A stretch of DNA of 64,000 nucleotides from Anagrus nilaparvatae (lineage: Eukaryota > Arthropoda > Insecta > Hymenoptera > Mymaridae), in NCBI GenBank assembly GCA_022575985.1, contig JAKSXM010000231.1, positions 28,992,501 through 29,056,500 of the forward strand. Direction: 5' to 3'. The notes below the pieces were generated by a model. It made no database searches, was not told where the DNA came from, and saw only the letters and a list, made by a program, of their open reading frames with translations. Of this stretch, positions 57,301 to 64,000 are shown piece by piece. Made by a program: the position numbers and the translations under genes. Every line of letters starts with the position of its first letter. Positions within the stretch are counted from its first letter, which is position 1.

Positions 57301-57657
57301 AGTCTTTGGACTAGAAGTGCTGAATGTTTTGTAGACATGGGTGCAGGAATAGTTGTTAAAGGAAGCAGTAAAATAAATTCAAATTTTATTAACAGTAAAA
57401 CAAAATTTTCTTTAGAATTAGAACCAAAATTAAATTTATCATCAGATATTGATTTTTCTGATAAAATTTCATTATGCATGAGATTAAATCAGCCTGAAAT
57501 TTTAATTAATTATAATGTAAATAAACTAAATAATATTATTGAAAGTAAATATAAATTTAATAAAATTAAAAAATCTAAAATAATATCAGCTGGCAAAACA
57601 TATTTTCTTAATAACAAAAATAATGAATTGTGCAATAATATATTTAGTACTAATTAA
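48100..57657 (+). CDS. Mtp: Microsomal triglyceride transfer protein large subunit; spliced: 48100-48336, 55153-55806, 55900-57657
   Basis: The three exons join in phase 0 to give an 882-residue protein, close to the length of animal MTP large subunits. Known role: in the endoplasmic reticulum lumen it transfers lipid to nascent apolipoprotein (apolipophorin in insects), working with protein disulfide isomerase. Seen here: a signal peptide (residues 1-21, MGNFYFNILLLVILNYN start, hydrophobic core), then the large-lipid-transfer-protein N-terminal beta-barrel (about 22-300). This includes a Gly-Leu-Cys-Asn-Val-Thr-Tyr segment and a second Cys 18 residues on, typical of its disulfide. Next comes an alpha-helical domain of repeated helix pairs (about 300-590) with a Cys-Thr-Lys-Glu-Asp-Cys loop, and C-terminal beta-sheet lipid-binding domains (about 600-860). 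All splice sites are canonical and no frame break is seen. Intron 1 is unusually large because of inserted elements. Confidence in the family is high from the domain order and C-terminal motifs (ISFELAGKMQLSLW). Confidence 0.92.
48510..48522 (+). repeat. Left target-site duplication of the retrotransposon
   Basis: TATATATGTTACA, identical to 53318-53330. It is also the left end of the inverted-repeat element at 53324-54991. Confidence 0.88.
48538..48554 (+). promoter_or_regulatory. GC-rich hairpin at the retrotransposon 5' end
   Basis: GCAACGA / TCGTTGC, a seven-pair stem with loop CGG, 15 bases from the 5' terminus and followed by ATCGCGCGCG. In so AT-rich a sequence, this conserved-looking GC block suggests an internal promoter or RNA structure. 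Function is inferred. Confidence 0.4.
48811..49659 (+). CDS. Retrotransposon ORF1 protein (coiled coil, RNA-binding type)
   Basis: It encodes 282 residues. Residues about 5-75 form a heptad-rich, charged coiled coil, expected to trimerise. Residues about 75-205 have the layout of the L1-type ORF1 RNA-recognition and C-terminal domains (MKNLVFYNMDDTSENNKD, then VRRVGKTRGSRVVIVTL, then KIYNSKLQIGDKIYNYDEA). The tail (about 215-282) is very basic (KKQKKRRASSS) and then contains PKISNYFNKK, close to a PCNA-binding box but without the first Gln. No CCHC knuckles are present in this protein. Its role would be to coat the element RNA as a nucleic-acid chaperone. It ends in a TAA that is in the same frame as ORF2. 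The AAAATGG start context is good. Confidence 0.85.
   Translation: MGTSNEELKELLLKLTGKVDDYEKVNSKIISDVQENRKNIDIIKNENDETKNKLEKEISELRREIDNIKTFNRMKNLVFYNMDDTSENNKDVYQRVLRMFREVEIDTNIVETVRRVGKTRGSRVVIVTLTSQKLKKKVFEKSEELNKKFNITIASDISKAERLEFNKLKAIREELKKVNIESKIYNSKLQIGDKIYNYDEAVKMLEDFNKQRIDKIENNKDKVEEKQQNKVQVKKQKKRRASSSPKISNYFNKKIKDTEVFSQDTQREIFDDGEQNREREME
49660..52971 (+). CDS. Retrotransposon ORF2: APE endonuclease, reverse transcriptase, CCHC
   Basis: The frame is open from just after the ORF1 stop; its first ATG is at 49819. The endonuclease domain begins before that ATG: ILYWNATG (Asn at 49696) and ISETW (Glu at 49768) are the usual metal-binding positions. From the ATG, GGDFNAR is at residues 91-97, SVIDLVL near 170 and a final His at 197. 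There Phe-Phe-His stands where Ser-Asp-His is usual. Reverse transcriptase blocks follow: KAPGMDQI, FRPIALAN, LFVDLKSAF (Asp 551), QGETLSPLLF and FADD (652-655). Near the end a CCHC knuckle (Cys 983, Cys 986, His 994, Cys 999) is typical of these ORF2 proteins. No RNase H domain is seen. The protein nicks the target and copies the element RNA onto it. Confidence 0.93.
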   Translation, partial: QRSPPPTRILYWNATGIYNFSDLKDIVQDDDIICISETWHTSIEKLPIPKQYSMIEKVAKKTAVRGRASGGLIILYNEKRYKNVKILFKSDNYIFILIPGKNKNLVIGLTYINDKTNIKIILEEIEDIINNLYIRFKDLYLIIGGDFNARIADQGEIDPVQLPSMTLFTAERKSLDKKVDQRGRELLEFCEKNDLYITNGRFPADQPANFTSVCTKGKSVIDLVLCNFSALSLVVDFRILDIITKPAFFHLIVEIKIELNFKIEKKDEKIIKWNDSRENDFCDSMQHSPNVGLIDLDINEMANNITNTISDIARDLGMIKYNNEKNKYNKKNAWYDEECFKFKQNVERFFKYVRSLKYPEKQTLELNKLKNKYFKLIENKKENYNMNIVDMICKAKDPKEFWEKLNLYRFINKCDNNNIDLKVWHEYFMNLFPPRIVDNYNKLLCGNPCQELDDEITISEIIDAIKKCKLNKAPGMDQITNEFFKNLPGNWIMYLYVLFNKIRKEEKVPDSWAKIVNRMLYKKGNINLPENFRPIALANTILKIFTLIIYRRLYKWAEMNDKIPEWQAGFREKRGTHDHVFVLNAMVQNQLNKNKGRLYALFVDLKSAFPSVNHKILWNKLSQIGVSHKIINILIDLYSKANVVVKSKEGVSEECPMTIGVFQGETLSPLLFSLFLHDIEKFLLNDKGLRGVSINNMVEIIMLAFADDMIFFADTFVLFRRLVKILEDYFDRNLLVVNIAKTKALKFQKGGHGSIQRLPPLLYKNQKIDFDKEYLYLGVPFTHSGLFDKASKVFTKKGKCAIQPTLSLINRLKYVNLDIIKKLFKSLVSSTVMYAAPIWSLRYIVEVEKIQNIFFRKLLLLPNNTPGYVIRNEINIESLEVVVFRNVLNFIQKILEMKDERIPKICLKRLLVLAESDELNGKFNWVSQIKRVFLVKINKSNIFDNLNLELFLREKDSLIKDFIDYSRNKDILKIETNKSLNVYPILFKSDFNNKYLNLKVPLYFKRILAQIRIINIYNPRIVTKNKSYPLNEEEYCELCAERNTIFHSMIYCQRYNSYRYELVPEIENSEMENGFFYIINRLNEEKIKNLVKFVNIILNDSDK
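52972..53317 (+). other. Retrotransposon 3' UTR and (TAC)n tail
   Basis: A/K-rich untranslated sequence, with AATAAA at 53295-53300 directly before five to six TAC repeats. A microsatellite tail instead of poly(A) is known from several non-LTR clades. Confidence 0.75.
53318..53330 (+). repeat. Right target-site duplication of the retrotransposon
   Basis: TATATATGTTACA, identical to 48510-48522. Confidence 0.88.
53324..54991. mobile_element. Nested inverted-repeat DNA element in Mtp intron 1 (TGTTACACCCCAAACG ends)
   Basis: The ends TGTTACACCCCAAACGTG and CACGTTTGGGGTGTAACA are inverted copies that continue for about 60 bases (AGAAATCTTCAATTTT and AAAATTGAAGATTTCT). TA is on each side. The retrotransposon inserted seven bases inside the left end, so the duplicate of that end is at 48516-48522. 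Within lie further inverted layers: GATAGTGTTTAGGTAAATT at about 53559 with AATTTACCTAAACACTATC at about 53780 and again near 54790-54860; a TGACGTCATTAG pair at 53612 and 53920; and the central foldback. No transposase is seen. Confidence 0.8.
53959..54711. repeat. Central ~750-bp foldback
   Basis: Arms 53959-~54325 and ~54345-54711. The left outer end, GGGGTTTGGTTGTATTTTCA then GGCGAACAAGAGATTTGCTC, mirrors GAGCAAATCTTGTGTTCGCC then GAAAATACAACCCC. The arms contain three GGTTTTTTGGGTCGCTGA-type blocks and differ at many sites, so this fold is older than the one at 21.4 kb. The short plus-strand frame at 54353 is an accident of the arm. Confidence 0.8.
55153..55806 (+). CDS. Mtp: Mtp exon 2
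   Basis: The acceptor is TTGATTTTAG|ATTAAA and the donor AAT|GTAAGT at 55807, giving 218 codons in phase 0. It opens with IKSPQLWVKS and encodes most of the N-terminal domain and the start of the helical domain, ending CQESDCPN. A frame beginning at the internal Met (55477) is only the tail of this exon. Confidence 0.9.
55807..55899 (+). other. Mtp intron 2 (93 bp)
   Basis: GTAAGT donor and TTTTTAG acceptor, AT-rich, with no insertion. A short intron of ordinary insect size, in contrast to intron 1. Confidence 0.85.
55900..57657 (+). CDS. Mtp: Mtp exon 3 (last coding exon)
   Basis: The acceptor is AATTTTTAG|TTAGAA after a 93-base intron. It provides 585 codons followed by TAA at 57655-57657. 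It encodes the helical domain from LEKTLEKIRISLG and the whole C-terminal lipid-binding region. The final ~40 residues are Asn/Lys/Ile-rich and probably poorly conserved. Confidence 0.92.
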   Translation, partial: LEKTLEKIRISLGTSNLGTIQSASAFLEIRPLIQKAKAEEIIKILNNPKNNEIKLQILDLLGSASTSASHQAAMKLLELDKTGDEIERYLWSLSISPHQNPEIIKDILIRSEETKSNEKILETYVLTAASMAKRYRSPDILEKVRSSLERSINACTKEDCKLKFLRALGNLGTKSTIPMLLNHANSEIKSVSIASWKALGSLKYEYINNEIKSAAFKTFYQLGPKKDSSIRTLVLNIILDNDPSVENLQSLLNYLATKDPVYEVKKYLSQRLQQLSETDSNFKLKLNEAKKKESQKINNYDFQATRGLSTALRREFLKTNGLNGSLISIQEISSGLLKRGVVDVVLEKNYYKSTFFSLGLFANGLNGFVSSSSENEEMNNLDGDDVSTAGMELSVLGVNIRPFIFFTGQGELMGHVWSGTASERTPAFQIISSLHRHKEIIPLGTGFILEFEVNGAISFELAGKMQLSLWTRSAECFVDMGAGIVVKGSSKINSNFINSKTKFSLELEPKLNLSSDIDFSDKISLCMRLNQPEILINYNVNKLNNIIESKYKFNKIKKSKIISAGKTYFLNNKNNELCNNIFSTN

Positions 57658-57741
57658 AATTTAAAAATTAATATATTTTATTAAATTGTGATATTATTGT
57701 TATTTATTAGAAAATAAGTTTTTTTATTCTCAAAAATACTC

Positions 57742-57747
57742 AATAAA
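57742..57747 (+). terminator. Mtp: Mtp polyadenylation signal
   Basis: AATAAA, 85 bases after the Mtp stop, followed by T-rich sequence. This is the first canonical signal downstream. Confidence 0.55.
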
Positions 57748-57939
57748 AAATTTTAACTGATTTATTAAAAAATTAATCAATTGACAATAAATAAAATATC
57801 TTAACCTGTAAGTAAAAATTTCTATTACTTATAGAATAAAATATACTTTGGTTTAAAATTTTTTTGACTAGAAATTAGCAAATTTATATATAAAAATTTA
57901 AATACATATTATTTCAAGGGTGGATCCAGGGGGGGGGTA

Positions 57940-58205
57940 TGGTAGGGGCTATCATCGTGAAAATAAAAGCTAATATTTTTTAAAATTTTACCCATCTGTT
58001 TTCAAGTTCCTAGACAGGGACCCTAAAGGCATTGAAATTATAAGCAAAAAAATTTTTCTTTAAATATAGCTCAAAATGTTTAAAATGGTCTGAATCGTGA
58101 AAATAAAAGCTAATATTTTTTAAAATTTTACCGATCTGTTTTCAAGTTCCTAGACAGGGACCCTAGAGGCATTGAAATTATTAGCAAAAAAAATTTTTTT
58201 TTAAT
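57940..58205 (+). repeat. Two diverged units of the 141-bp family
   Basis: CGTGAAAATAAAAGCTAATA begins at 57956 and 58096 (period 140). Each is followed by TTTTACC-ATCTGTTTTCAAG, CTAGACAGGGACCCTA and GCATTGAAATTAT. They align with the 7.9-10.4 kb array but lack its homogeneity. A G9 tract at about 57930 precedes them. Confidence 0.7.
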
Positions 58206-59325
58206 ATTTCTCAAAACGCACTCAGTGAACAAAGTTTATGGTAAAAAATTGGAGAAAATTTGGGTCCCGTAAATTCCCACGAAACCAGTTGAAAACCGCC
58301 AGAACGACGTAAAAAAAATTTTCTTTATATTGCCTTTATAATCAGTATTAATCATAAATTTTCACTTAATTAATTTTCACATTATAGATAATTTATATAA
58401 AAATTTTACGTACCTCAGTTTTTACACATATAATATTAGTATAGTAGAAAACATCCATGTCACATCAATAAATAATTAAATATGAAATTTTCTTTTGTAT
58501 TTTTCAAATGGTAACTATAATTTAAAAAAAATCAAATATAAATAAATATGCTTTATTATAAATCTCTGTTAACAAAATTAATTTTATTTTATATAAACAT
58601 TTATTGATTTTTAATAGAAATTTTTTAATACTTTTTAATTTCTTAAAAAATGTCGCAAAGTTAAATTTTAAATTTAGTGCTAAATTAGAGCAACTGTTTA
58701 TTACAATTAATAAAATTATTTAAATAAAATTAGACAAGTTTTGAATAAAAGTAATTTACTTCCCTACTTTATGAAAATTGTTATTTAAACCTAATTTAAA
58801 ATAAGGCGCCATGAAGGAGTGGGAAAAGGTCAGAAAAAATCAGACCATGCGTGGGGGTTGTAGAATGAGAGGATATATTTATTTTTATTTTTTTTTGGAG
58901 TTCTATACATAGAGATATGGTTCTAAGTACAAAAATAAAAATTTATTTCAGTGTAGCTTTAAACTTATTTTACAATTGTTTTTAAAAACTTGAAATGTAT
59001 TTTTAAAATTTTTAGCTGATTATATAATTCAGGATCAAAAAGAAATAAAATATTTTAGGAAACAACAAGTTTATAAAAAAAGTAGTAAAGTAATTGTATT
59101 TTATAGATGAAACTTGTGCATGGTATTTGGAAATATACTGATTATTCATGAAATAAGTCTGTACAATCAGATCATCTTTTAAATTATTATAGGTCAGCTT
59201 TTGATTTGAACTTATAATTAGAAAACTTAAGCCAAGACTAGTATCGGTATTATGTTAACACTGGTTGTACATGGCTTCTAAAATCTTTTGTTTGTGATAC
59301 TGATGCCGATAATAAAAACAAATGT
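58206..59325. other. AT-rich spacer
   Basis: No gene is seen. Confidence 0.4.
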
Positions 59326-59329
59326 GATG

Positions 59330-59700
59330 GTTTGGTTTTAAGTTTTACAAGTTTTCAATTCGCTAAATTGTTGCAGCGTTATCTTCCTTATTCTGTATTG
59401 GAACTTGTGAAGATTTTAGTACAGATAGTTGCATAACTTTTTGTAAAATTCATTAACTTTTAATTAAAAACATTTAAATATAAGTGAATACTTGTGTAAT
59501 AAGCAAATAATAGGTAAAGGCGATGCAAACTATATGAAACTCATTATTCTGCTGATATCAATGATAAGAAATGAGATTGTTTTGTGTTAGGTTTTAAAAA
59601 GTTTTCAATTCGCTTAATTTGTTGCAATATTATTTTCCTTATTATAATCTGTATTGGAGCTGATGAAGATTTTAATGCAAATAATTGAATATTTTTTTAC
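59330..59700 (+). repeat. Diverged two-copy tandem duplication, ~243-bp period
   Basis: TTTTCAATTCGCTAAATTGTTGCA (as AGTTTTCAATTCGCT then AAATTGTTGC) with TATTGGAACTTGTGAAGATT at about 59353-59420 recurs as AGTTTTCAATTCGCT then TAATTTGTTGC with TATTGGAGCTGATGAAGATT at about 59600-59670. Each copy is followed by a related GCAAACTAT-AAACTCATTAT piece. No frame survives. It could be a decayed gene duplicate or a non-coding transcript. Confidence 0.6.
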
Positions 59701-61084
59701 TTTATTACAAGAACTTTTATAGATGAATGTGATGCAAACTATAAAACTCATTATAAGTGTATTAGAAGTAGCAAGAAAAAGAAGAGTTAGAGAAATATTT
59801 GGTAAATAAAGACATTAATAGGTTAAAATAAATTAATATTTTTATTAATTTAGAAGAAGATTAGACCTAAGCAGTTGTCGCTTGCATCACATAAACAAAT
59901 CCATGTTCTTCTTCTCTCTGTTTATCACAGATACTAACCCATATTTAAATATTGAAACAATAAATTTAATAAAAAATCATGCACTTATTTGCATTAATAT
60001 CTTCACCTTCTCAAATACAAATTATAACTATCAAGATAACGTTGCATCTATTTCAGCAAATTGGTATCTTTTGAAAACTTTAAGCCGAACCTTTTCATTT
60101 TCTTTCGTTGACATAAGCAGGTATAATATCATTGCCAAATATTAATTTTATCTAAATTTACAAGCTTCAAAAACTATATACAACCATTGCTAACATAATA
60201 CCAATGCTATTCTTGGTTAAATTTCTTCAATTCAAATTATAAGTTTTTTTAGATAGCTTTACCAAAAACTTATTTAATAAAAAAATGTAATCTCGAAGTT
60301 GGGTTAATATCATGTGAACTTTAATAATAAACAGAAAAAACCAACAAAGTCTATATAGCATAAATCATGTTCTATGAAATATTATATAATCACTATATTG
60401 CTTTGAAATTACTTTTAGGCAAAACATTCTTTACAAATTCTTTAAATATTTTTAGCATCTGATTTTTAAAGAATTTTATGCTCTTTCTGCACTTTTTGTG
60501 ATAAAATTATTTTAATTATTAACTACTAATTATTTAATTATTAAACTACGGGTTCATACAATGAAATATAAATATTTTTAAGTATATATAGTATGTCGTA
60601 TAACTTACCAACATAAATTTATAATCAAAAGTTTTTTTAGTTTTTTGGAATCTTATTGTTATATTTCACATAATATTTAAAATGAATGAAAACATAGTTT
60701 ACTTTTATATTAATTCAAATTAAACAAAAAATTAAATAAAATGTTTGGTGACGAACATAAGCGTCAAACCATTTTTTTGAATTATATGTACGTTAAAAAG
60801 TATAACTTTTCACCGAGCTTTTCACAGTAACGCCAAAATCGCGAGAAGTTATTTTAAAAACTTTTACAGTTATTTTAAATTAAATTATTTTTTTTATTAA
60901 CTATTTTTTTAACTATAGGTATCTACTTTATTTTTAAATTTAAAAAGAAAACAATAAAATATGAGCGCGTTAAATTATTTAAAATTTTTGCTACACTGGT
61001 AGACACAACAATAGTATGCGTAGAGTGCGGTGCGCAGGTGCGAACGGGATGAAAATTCTCGTTAATTTTAATAATTACAGATTT
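59701..61084. other. AT-rich spacer
   Basis: No gene is supported. GC-richer islands at 60745-60840 (ACGAACATAAGCGTC, CGCCAAAATCGCGAG) and 61000-61060 (GAGTGCGGTGCGCAGGTGCG) have no open frame. A short Ser/Phe/Asn-rich frame at 59882-60145 is not convincing. Confidence 0.35.
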
Positions 61085-61645
61085 GGAATTTTTTTGCAAT
61101 AAGCTAATTTTTTTTCACCCTCACTTATTATTATTAAATTATTATATAAATAAAATGAGTAATACATATAATTCAAATTATAGGTATAGTTAAATTAGGT
61201 ACTTTTGTACGCTTGCTCCGAAATATATTAAGATTATACCTATACTTATATAGGTATTTTATAATAAATAAATAGATAAGCACGTAATTATTGAAATTGA
61301 CTGAAAAATGAATTATCTCAAAAACTTAAAAACTTTTTTTAAATTACTTTTTAAATAGATATACGAATAAATTTTTTAAATTGAAAATATTTTTCTTATT
61401 TTGTCTTTTTTTTTTGCTACTTTAATAAAAATGTCGTTTATACGATTATTACACCTAATTTAAAATTTTGAATTTATTTTGGTACCTATTTTAAAATTTT
61501 TAATTTGAAAAAAAAAAATTTTAAGTGTAAAAATTTTACATATATAATTGATATTTTTCGAAGCTAGCGTAAGAAAGTACCTAATTTAATAATAATAAGT
61601 GAGTGTGAAAAAAAATTAGTTTATTCCAAAAAAATTGTTCATTTT
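61085..61645. repeat. Inverted-repeat element with CTAATTTTTTTTCAC arms
   Basis: The left arm at 61085-61230 (AAGCTAATTTTTTTTCACCC, TCACTTATTATTATTAAATT, then after a ~55-base insertion TTAGGTACTTTTGTACGCTT) mirrors the right arm at 61555-61645 (AAGCTAGCGTAAGAAAGTAC, AATTTAATAATAATAAGTGA, GTGAAAAAAAATTAG). It is probably a MITE whose left arm was later interrupted. Confidence 0.65.
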
Positions 61646-61649
61646 AATG

Positions 61650-61697
61650 CAGACTAGCAATCTGAAGGTCGTGGCTTCGAATCCACCAGGAGGGATT
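61650..61697 (+). pseudogene. tRNA-like 3' fragment (anticodon and T arms)
   Basis: CAGA-CTAGCAA-TCTG forms a proper anticodon arm with anticodon AGC (alanine type) at 61656-61658. It is followed by AAGGTC and a T-arm-like GTGGCTTCGAATCCACC with the B-box CTTCGAATCC, then AGGAGGGATTTTTTT. The D arm and 5' acceptor strand are absent. It is probably a SINE or truncated tRNA pseudogene. The 39.5-kb fragment has the same GCAGACT and AGGGA landmarks. Confidence 0.4.
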
Positions 61698-61700
61698 TTT

Positions 61701-62735
61701 TTCTTGAAATTTTTCTGCCTTTTTCTGCCTTTTTTAGGCAAAAAATATTATTTCTAACAACTCTATGTTTTTAAAAAATTAATTTCGATGAAATTGAATT
61801 TTTAAAAAATTATTAATAAAAATTATTTAAAACTGCTTGATACGTTAAAATAAAAAAAAAAGTGATTGCAGATGGCATCCACGTATCATGTCGAGTTTAA
61901 TAAACTATAGATTTATTAATTAGCTCTCTGGTCGATAAATTCGTCAAATTAATATTCTTATAAAATTATGAGCGATAGAGTCATTAAATTAAATGTTCAT
62001 TTTAATATTTTTTAGGTATGTCCACCATCTTGAAAAATCGGAAAATATTTTAGGATTAAAAATTGAAAATTTTCGAAATTCGTTTTCCTTGACCTCAAAA
62101 ACCTCCTGGTAACGTATAGTAAATTTAACCATTCGCCCAATCTCTTGACTAATTACCCACCCTCTCTCCAATTCTCCCATGATACTATGCGGCTTCCGTA
62201 ATTTTATTTATAAGAAAATGAAAAAAAATATATTAAAGAATAAAAAATTTTAAATAAATATCAAAAATAATAAAAATACGTTAAATATTATCAAAGTTTT
62301 ACTTATCTATTTCGTCAAAAAAGTATGGGTTCATTTTTCGTTGAATTTCATTGAATTAAAAAACTTTTTAATATTTATTTTAAAAATAGAAAAATATTAT
62401 AGATAAGATTAAATTTTTAATATAACTAAATATGATAATATATAATAGGATTAAATAAATCATTAAAGAAAGCTAGTTTTATAATTTGTAATTATCATCT
62501 TGGATACACGGAGAAATTGATCATGTTGAATTTTAATTTTACTTGGATTACTTCTTAAGATACTAATTGATCTGACATTTCAAATTTTCTAACAATTACA
62601 AATTTTATAAATACGAAACATTTTATGAATACCAATATTTTTCATTTTTTCCTAAATTTCGAGCAAAATTAGAATGATTTGAATTGGTTTCACATCAGGA
62701 AACACGTATTTTCTCATCAACAACGAAGAATACTA
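61701..62735. other. AT-rich spacer
   Basis: No gene is supported. 62015-62200 is less AT-rich (GTCCACCATCTTGAAAAATC, TGACCTCAAAAACCTCCTGG) and looks like a dispersed repeat fragment, but I find no second copy in the window. Confidence 0.35.
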
Positions 62736-63161
62736 CACTGTAAAAAGTAACTTTCTTATATTAACAAAAAAATTAGAACATTTTCGAAAAATTAGTAAAT
62801 TTTCGAAAAAATTTGTAAATATTCGAAAAAAATCGTATATTTACTAAATTTAGTATATTAACAAAAAATTAGAAGATTCTCGATTTTTTTTTGTGAATTC
62901 GCAAAAAAATTGATAATTTACAATTTTTTTTCGAAAATTTTTAAAAAATAGTTGTAAATTTCCGAAAAATAGTTGTGAATTTACAACTTTTTTCGTAAAA
63001 TCAAAAAAAAAAATCGAGAATTCTCGAATTTTTCGATAATATACTAAATTTAGTAAATTTACGATTTTTAACGAATATTTACAAAAATTTTTGAAAATTC
63101 ACTAATTTTTCGAAAAAATTCTAGTTTTTTTGTAAATTTAAGAAAGTTACTTTTTACAGTG
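62736..63161. mobile_element. CACTGTAAAAAGT inverted-repeat element, copy 3 (426 bp)
   Basis: Left CACTGTAAAAAGTAACTTTC, right GAAAGTTACTTTTTACAGTG, TA on both sides. The interior matches copies 1 and 2, with runs of TTTTCGAAAAA and AAATTTACTAAATTTAG. The short minus-strand frame overlapping its right end is not a gene. Confidence 0.87.
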
Positions 63162-63411
63162 TACATTCTTAACCGGGTTCTATAGAAATGATTATTTTGC
63201 CAAATGCGGACGTCCTGTAATTGCATTCGGTAAAAATAAATATTTCTAAATGAGTTTTTAGAATATTTTTTACATACCAAGGGCAATAATATAATGAGGA
63301 CCTCTCAAAATTGTAATATAGTCGTTATTTCCCGCAAGTATATAAATAAATATTATATTTCAGTATCTTGTGACTCAAAACATAACATCCAAGACGAAGC
63401 CGAGGAGGGTA
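63162..63411. other. AT-rich spacer
   Basis: No gene is seen. Confidence 0.35.
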
Positions 63412-63480
63412 TTAACATGGAACATGTTCATAGAGAGGGGTACCCGGAAAAGTCTCTTGCACTAGGGTATAGAAGGGGTA
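63412..63480 (+). mobile_element. ACATGT-family fragment
   Basis: AACATGGAACATGTTCATAG then GAGGGGTACCCGG is the 5' end of the family. It then decays. A plus-strand frame at 63294-63560 runs through it and is not called. Confidence 0.55.
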
Positions 63481-64000
63481 TGAAAAACTTAAATTTTAGG
63501 GGTAGGTGGAAAAGTGAATTTTTTAAGTTCAATTATATAGATGAATGGGCAAAATTATAAAAATGAATGGTATGAAAAAAATATAAAATTTATGAAAATT
63601 AAAATAATTGTTTTATTTATACGAAATTATTGATAAATAATAAAGGGCAAAGTAAAAAGGTCAACGATTGAAAATTTTACAGTATGATTTTCAATAATAT
63701 TTAAATAATATCTAATTTTAAATAAGATATTAGCAAATGAATTACGTAATTGATTAAATTTTATAATTAAAGTAAACAAAAAATTTATTATTTATTTTAA
63801 AATAAAAAAATTAAAAAATTTAAACGTAACTACTTTTTTTTTCTTTTTTTTGGAACTCATTTTTTACATTATCATCTGATCTATAAATATTAAATAATTT
63901 ATTTTATTTTTCCTTATCTATATAATTTTTAAGGGTAATAAGATAAACTTGAAAGAACTTCAACTTTTAGAATTTTATTTTATTTAGTGTATTTTCTTGT
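63481..64000. other. AT-rich spacer to window end
   Basis: No gene or repeat is seen. Confidence 0.35.

Overview
The window is a stretch of a very AT-rich animal nuclear genome, most likely an insect. One conserved gene places it: the large subunit of microsomal triglyceride transfer protein (Mtp), in three coding exons at 48100-57657 on the plus strand, with a 6.8-kb first intron, canonical GT/AG splice sites and a downstream AATAAA. The retrotransposon type and the many small inverted-repeat DNA elements also fit an arthropod. No bacterial operon, CRISPR array or phage structure is present. Only one other host coding segment is convincing: a first exon on the minus strand at 129-687 that runs off the left edge through a splice donor.

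Almost everything else is repeat-derived. From left to right: 0.7-7.8 kb is AT-rich spacer with fragments of several dispersed families. 7.9-10.4 kb is an 18-copy array of a 141-bp unit with a four-unit higher-order pattern. 12.3-13.3 kb holds a local duplication and an intact copy of an element whose ends both carry the motif AACATGTTCC (called here the ACATGT family). 18.3-19.8 kb is a cluster of miniature inverted-repeat elements. 21.4-21.7 kb is an almost perfect 269-bp palindrome.

22447-40705 appears to be one very large (18.3 kb) structure bounded by the inverted termini CCCGGTGATGAAAAT. Inside it are a ~30-copy array of a 199-bp unit, a ~10-kb inverted repeat built of ~148-bp and 55-bp tandem units, two intact ACATGT elements, a 1.54-kb long-arm inverted-repeat element with a TTAT target duplication, and a 143-bp array near the right terminus.

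40.7-48.1 kb carries three kinds of short inverted-repeat elements, including one with the TTAA target duplication and CCC-type end of piggyBac elements. The first intron of Mtp holds a complete, apparently recent non-LTR retrotransposon (48523-53317, 13-bp target duplication, two intact ORFs). It is inserted just inside the left terminus of an older, multiply nested inverted-repeat element (53324-54991). 57.7-64 kb returns to AT-rich spacer with decayed repeats, two tRNA-like fragments (one of them earlier, at 39.5 kb) and a third copy of the CACTGTAAAAAGT element.

The most unusual points are the 18-kb inverted-terminus structure; the arrangement of the two retrotransposon ORFs, which share one reading frame and are separated by a single TAA, with endonuclease active-site residues lying before the first ATG of ORF2; and the ACATGT family, which sits at oligo-A/T tracts and carries private minisatellites, including long G-tracts. 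One of its insertions has two empty-site copies in the same array. Family names, periods and boundaries were read by eye, so small coordinate errors are possible.
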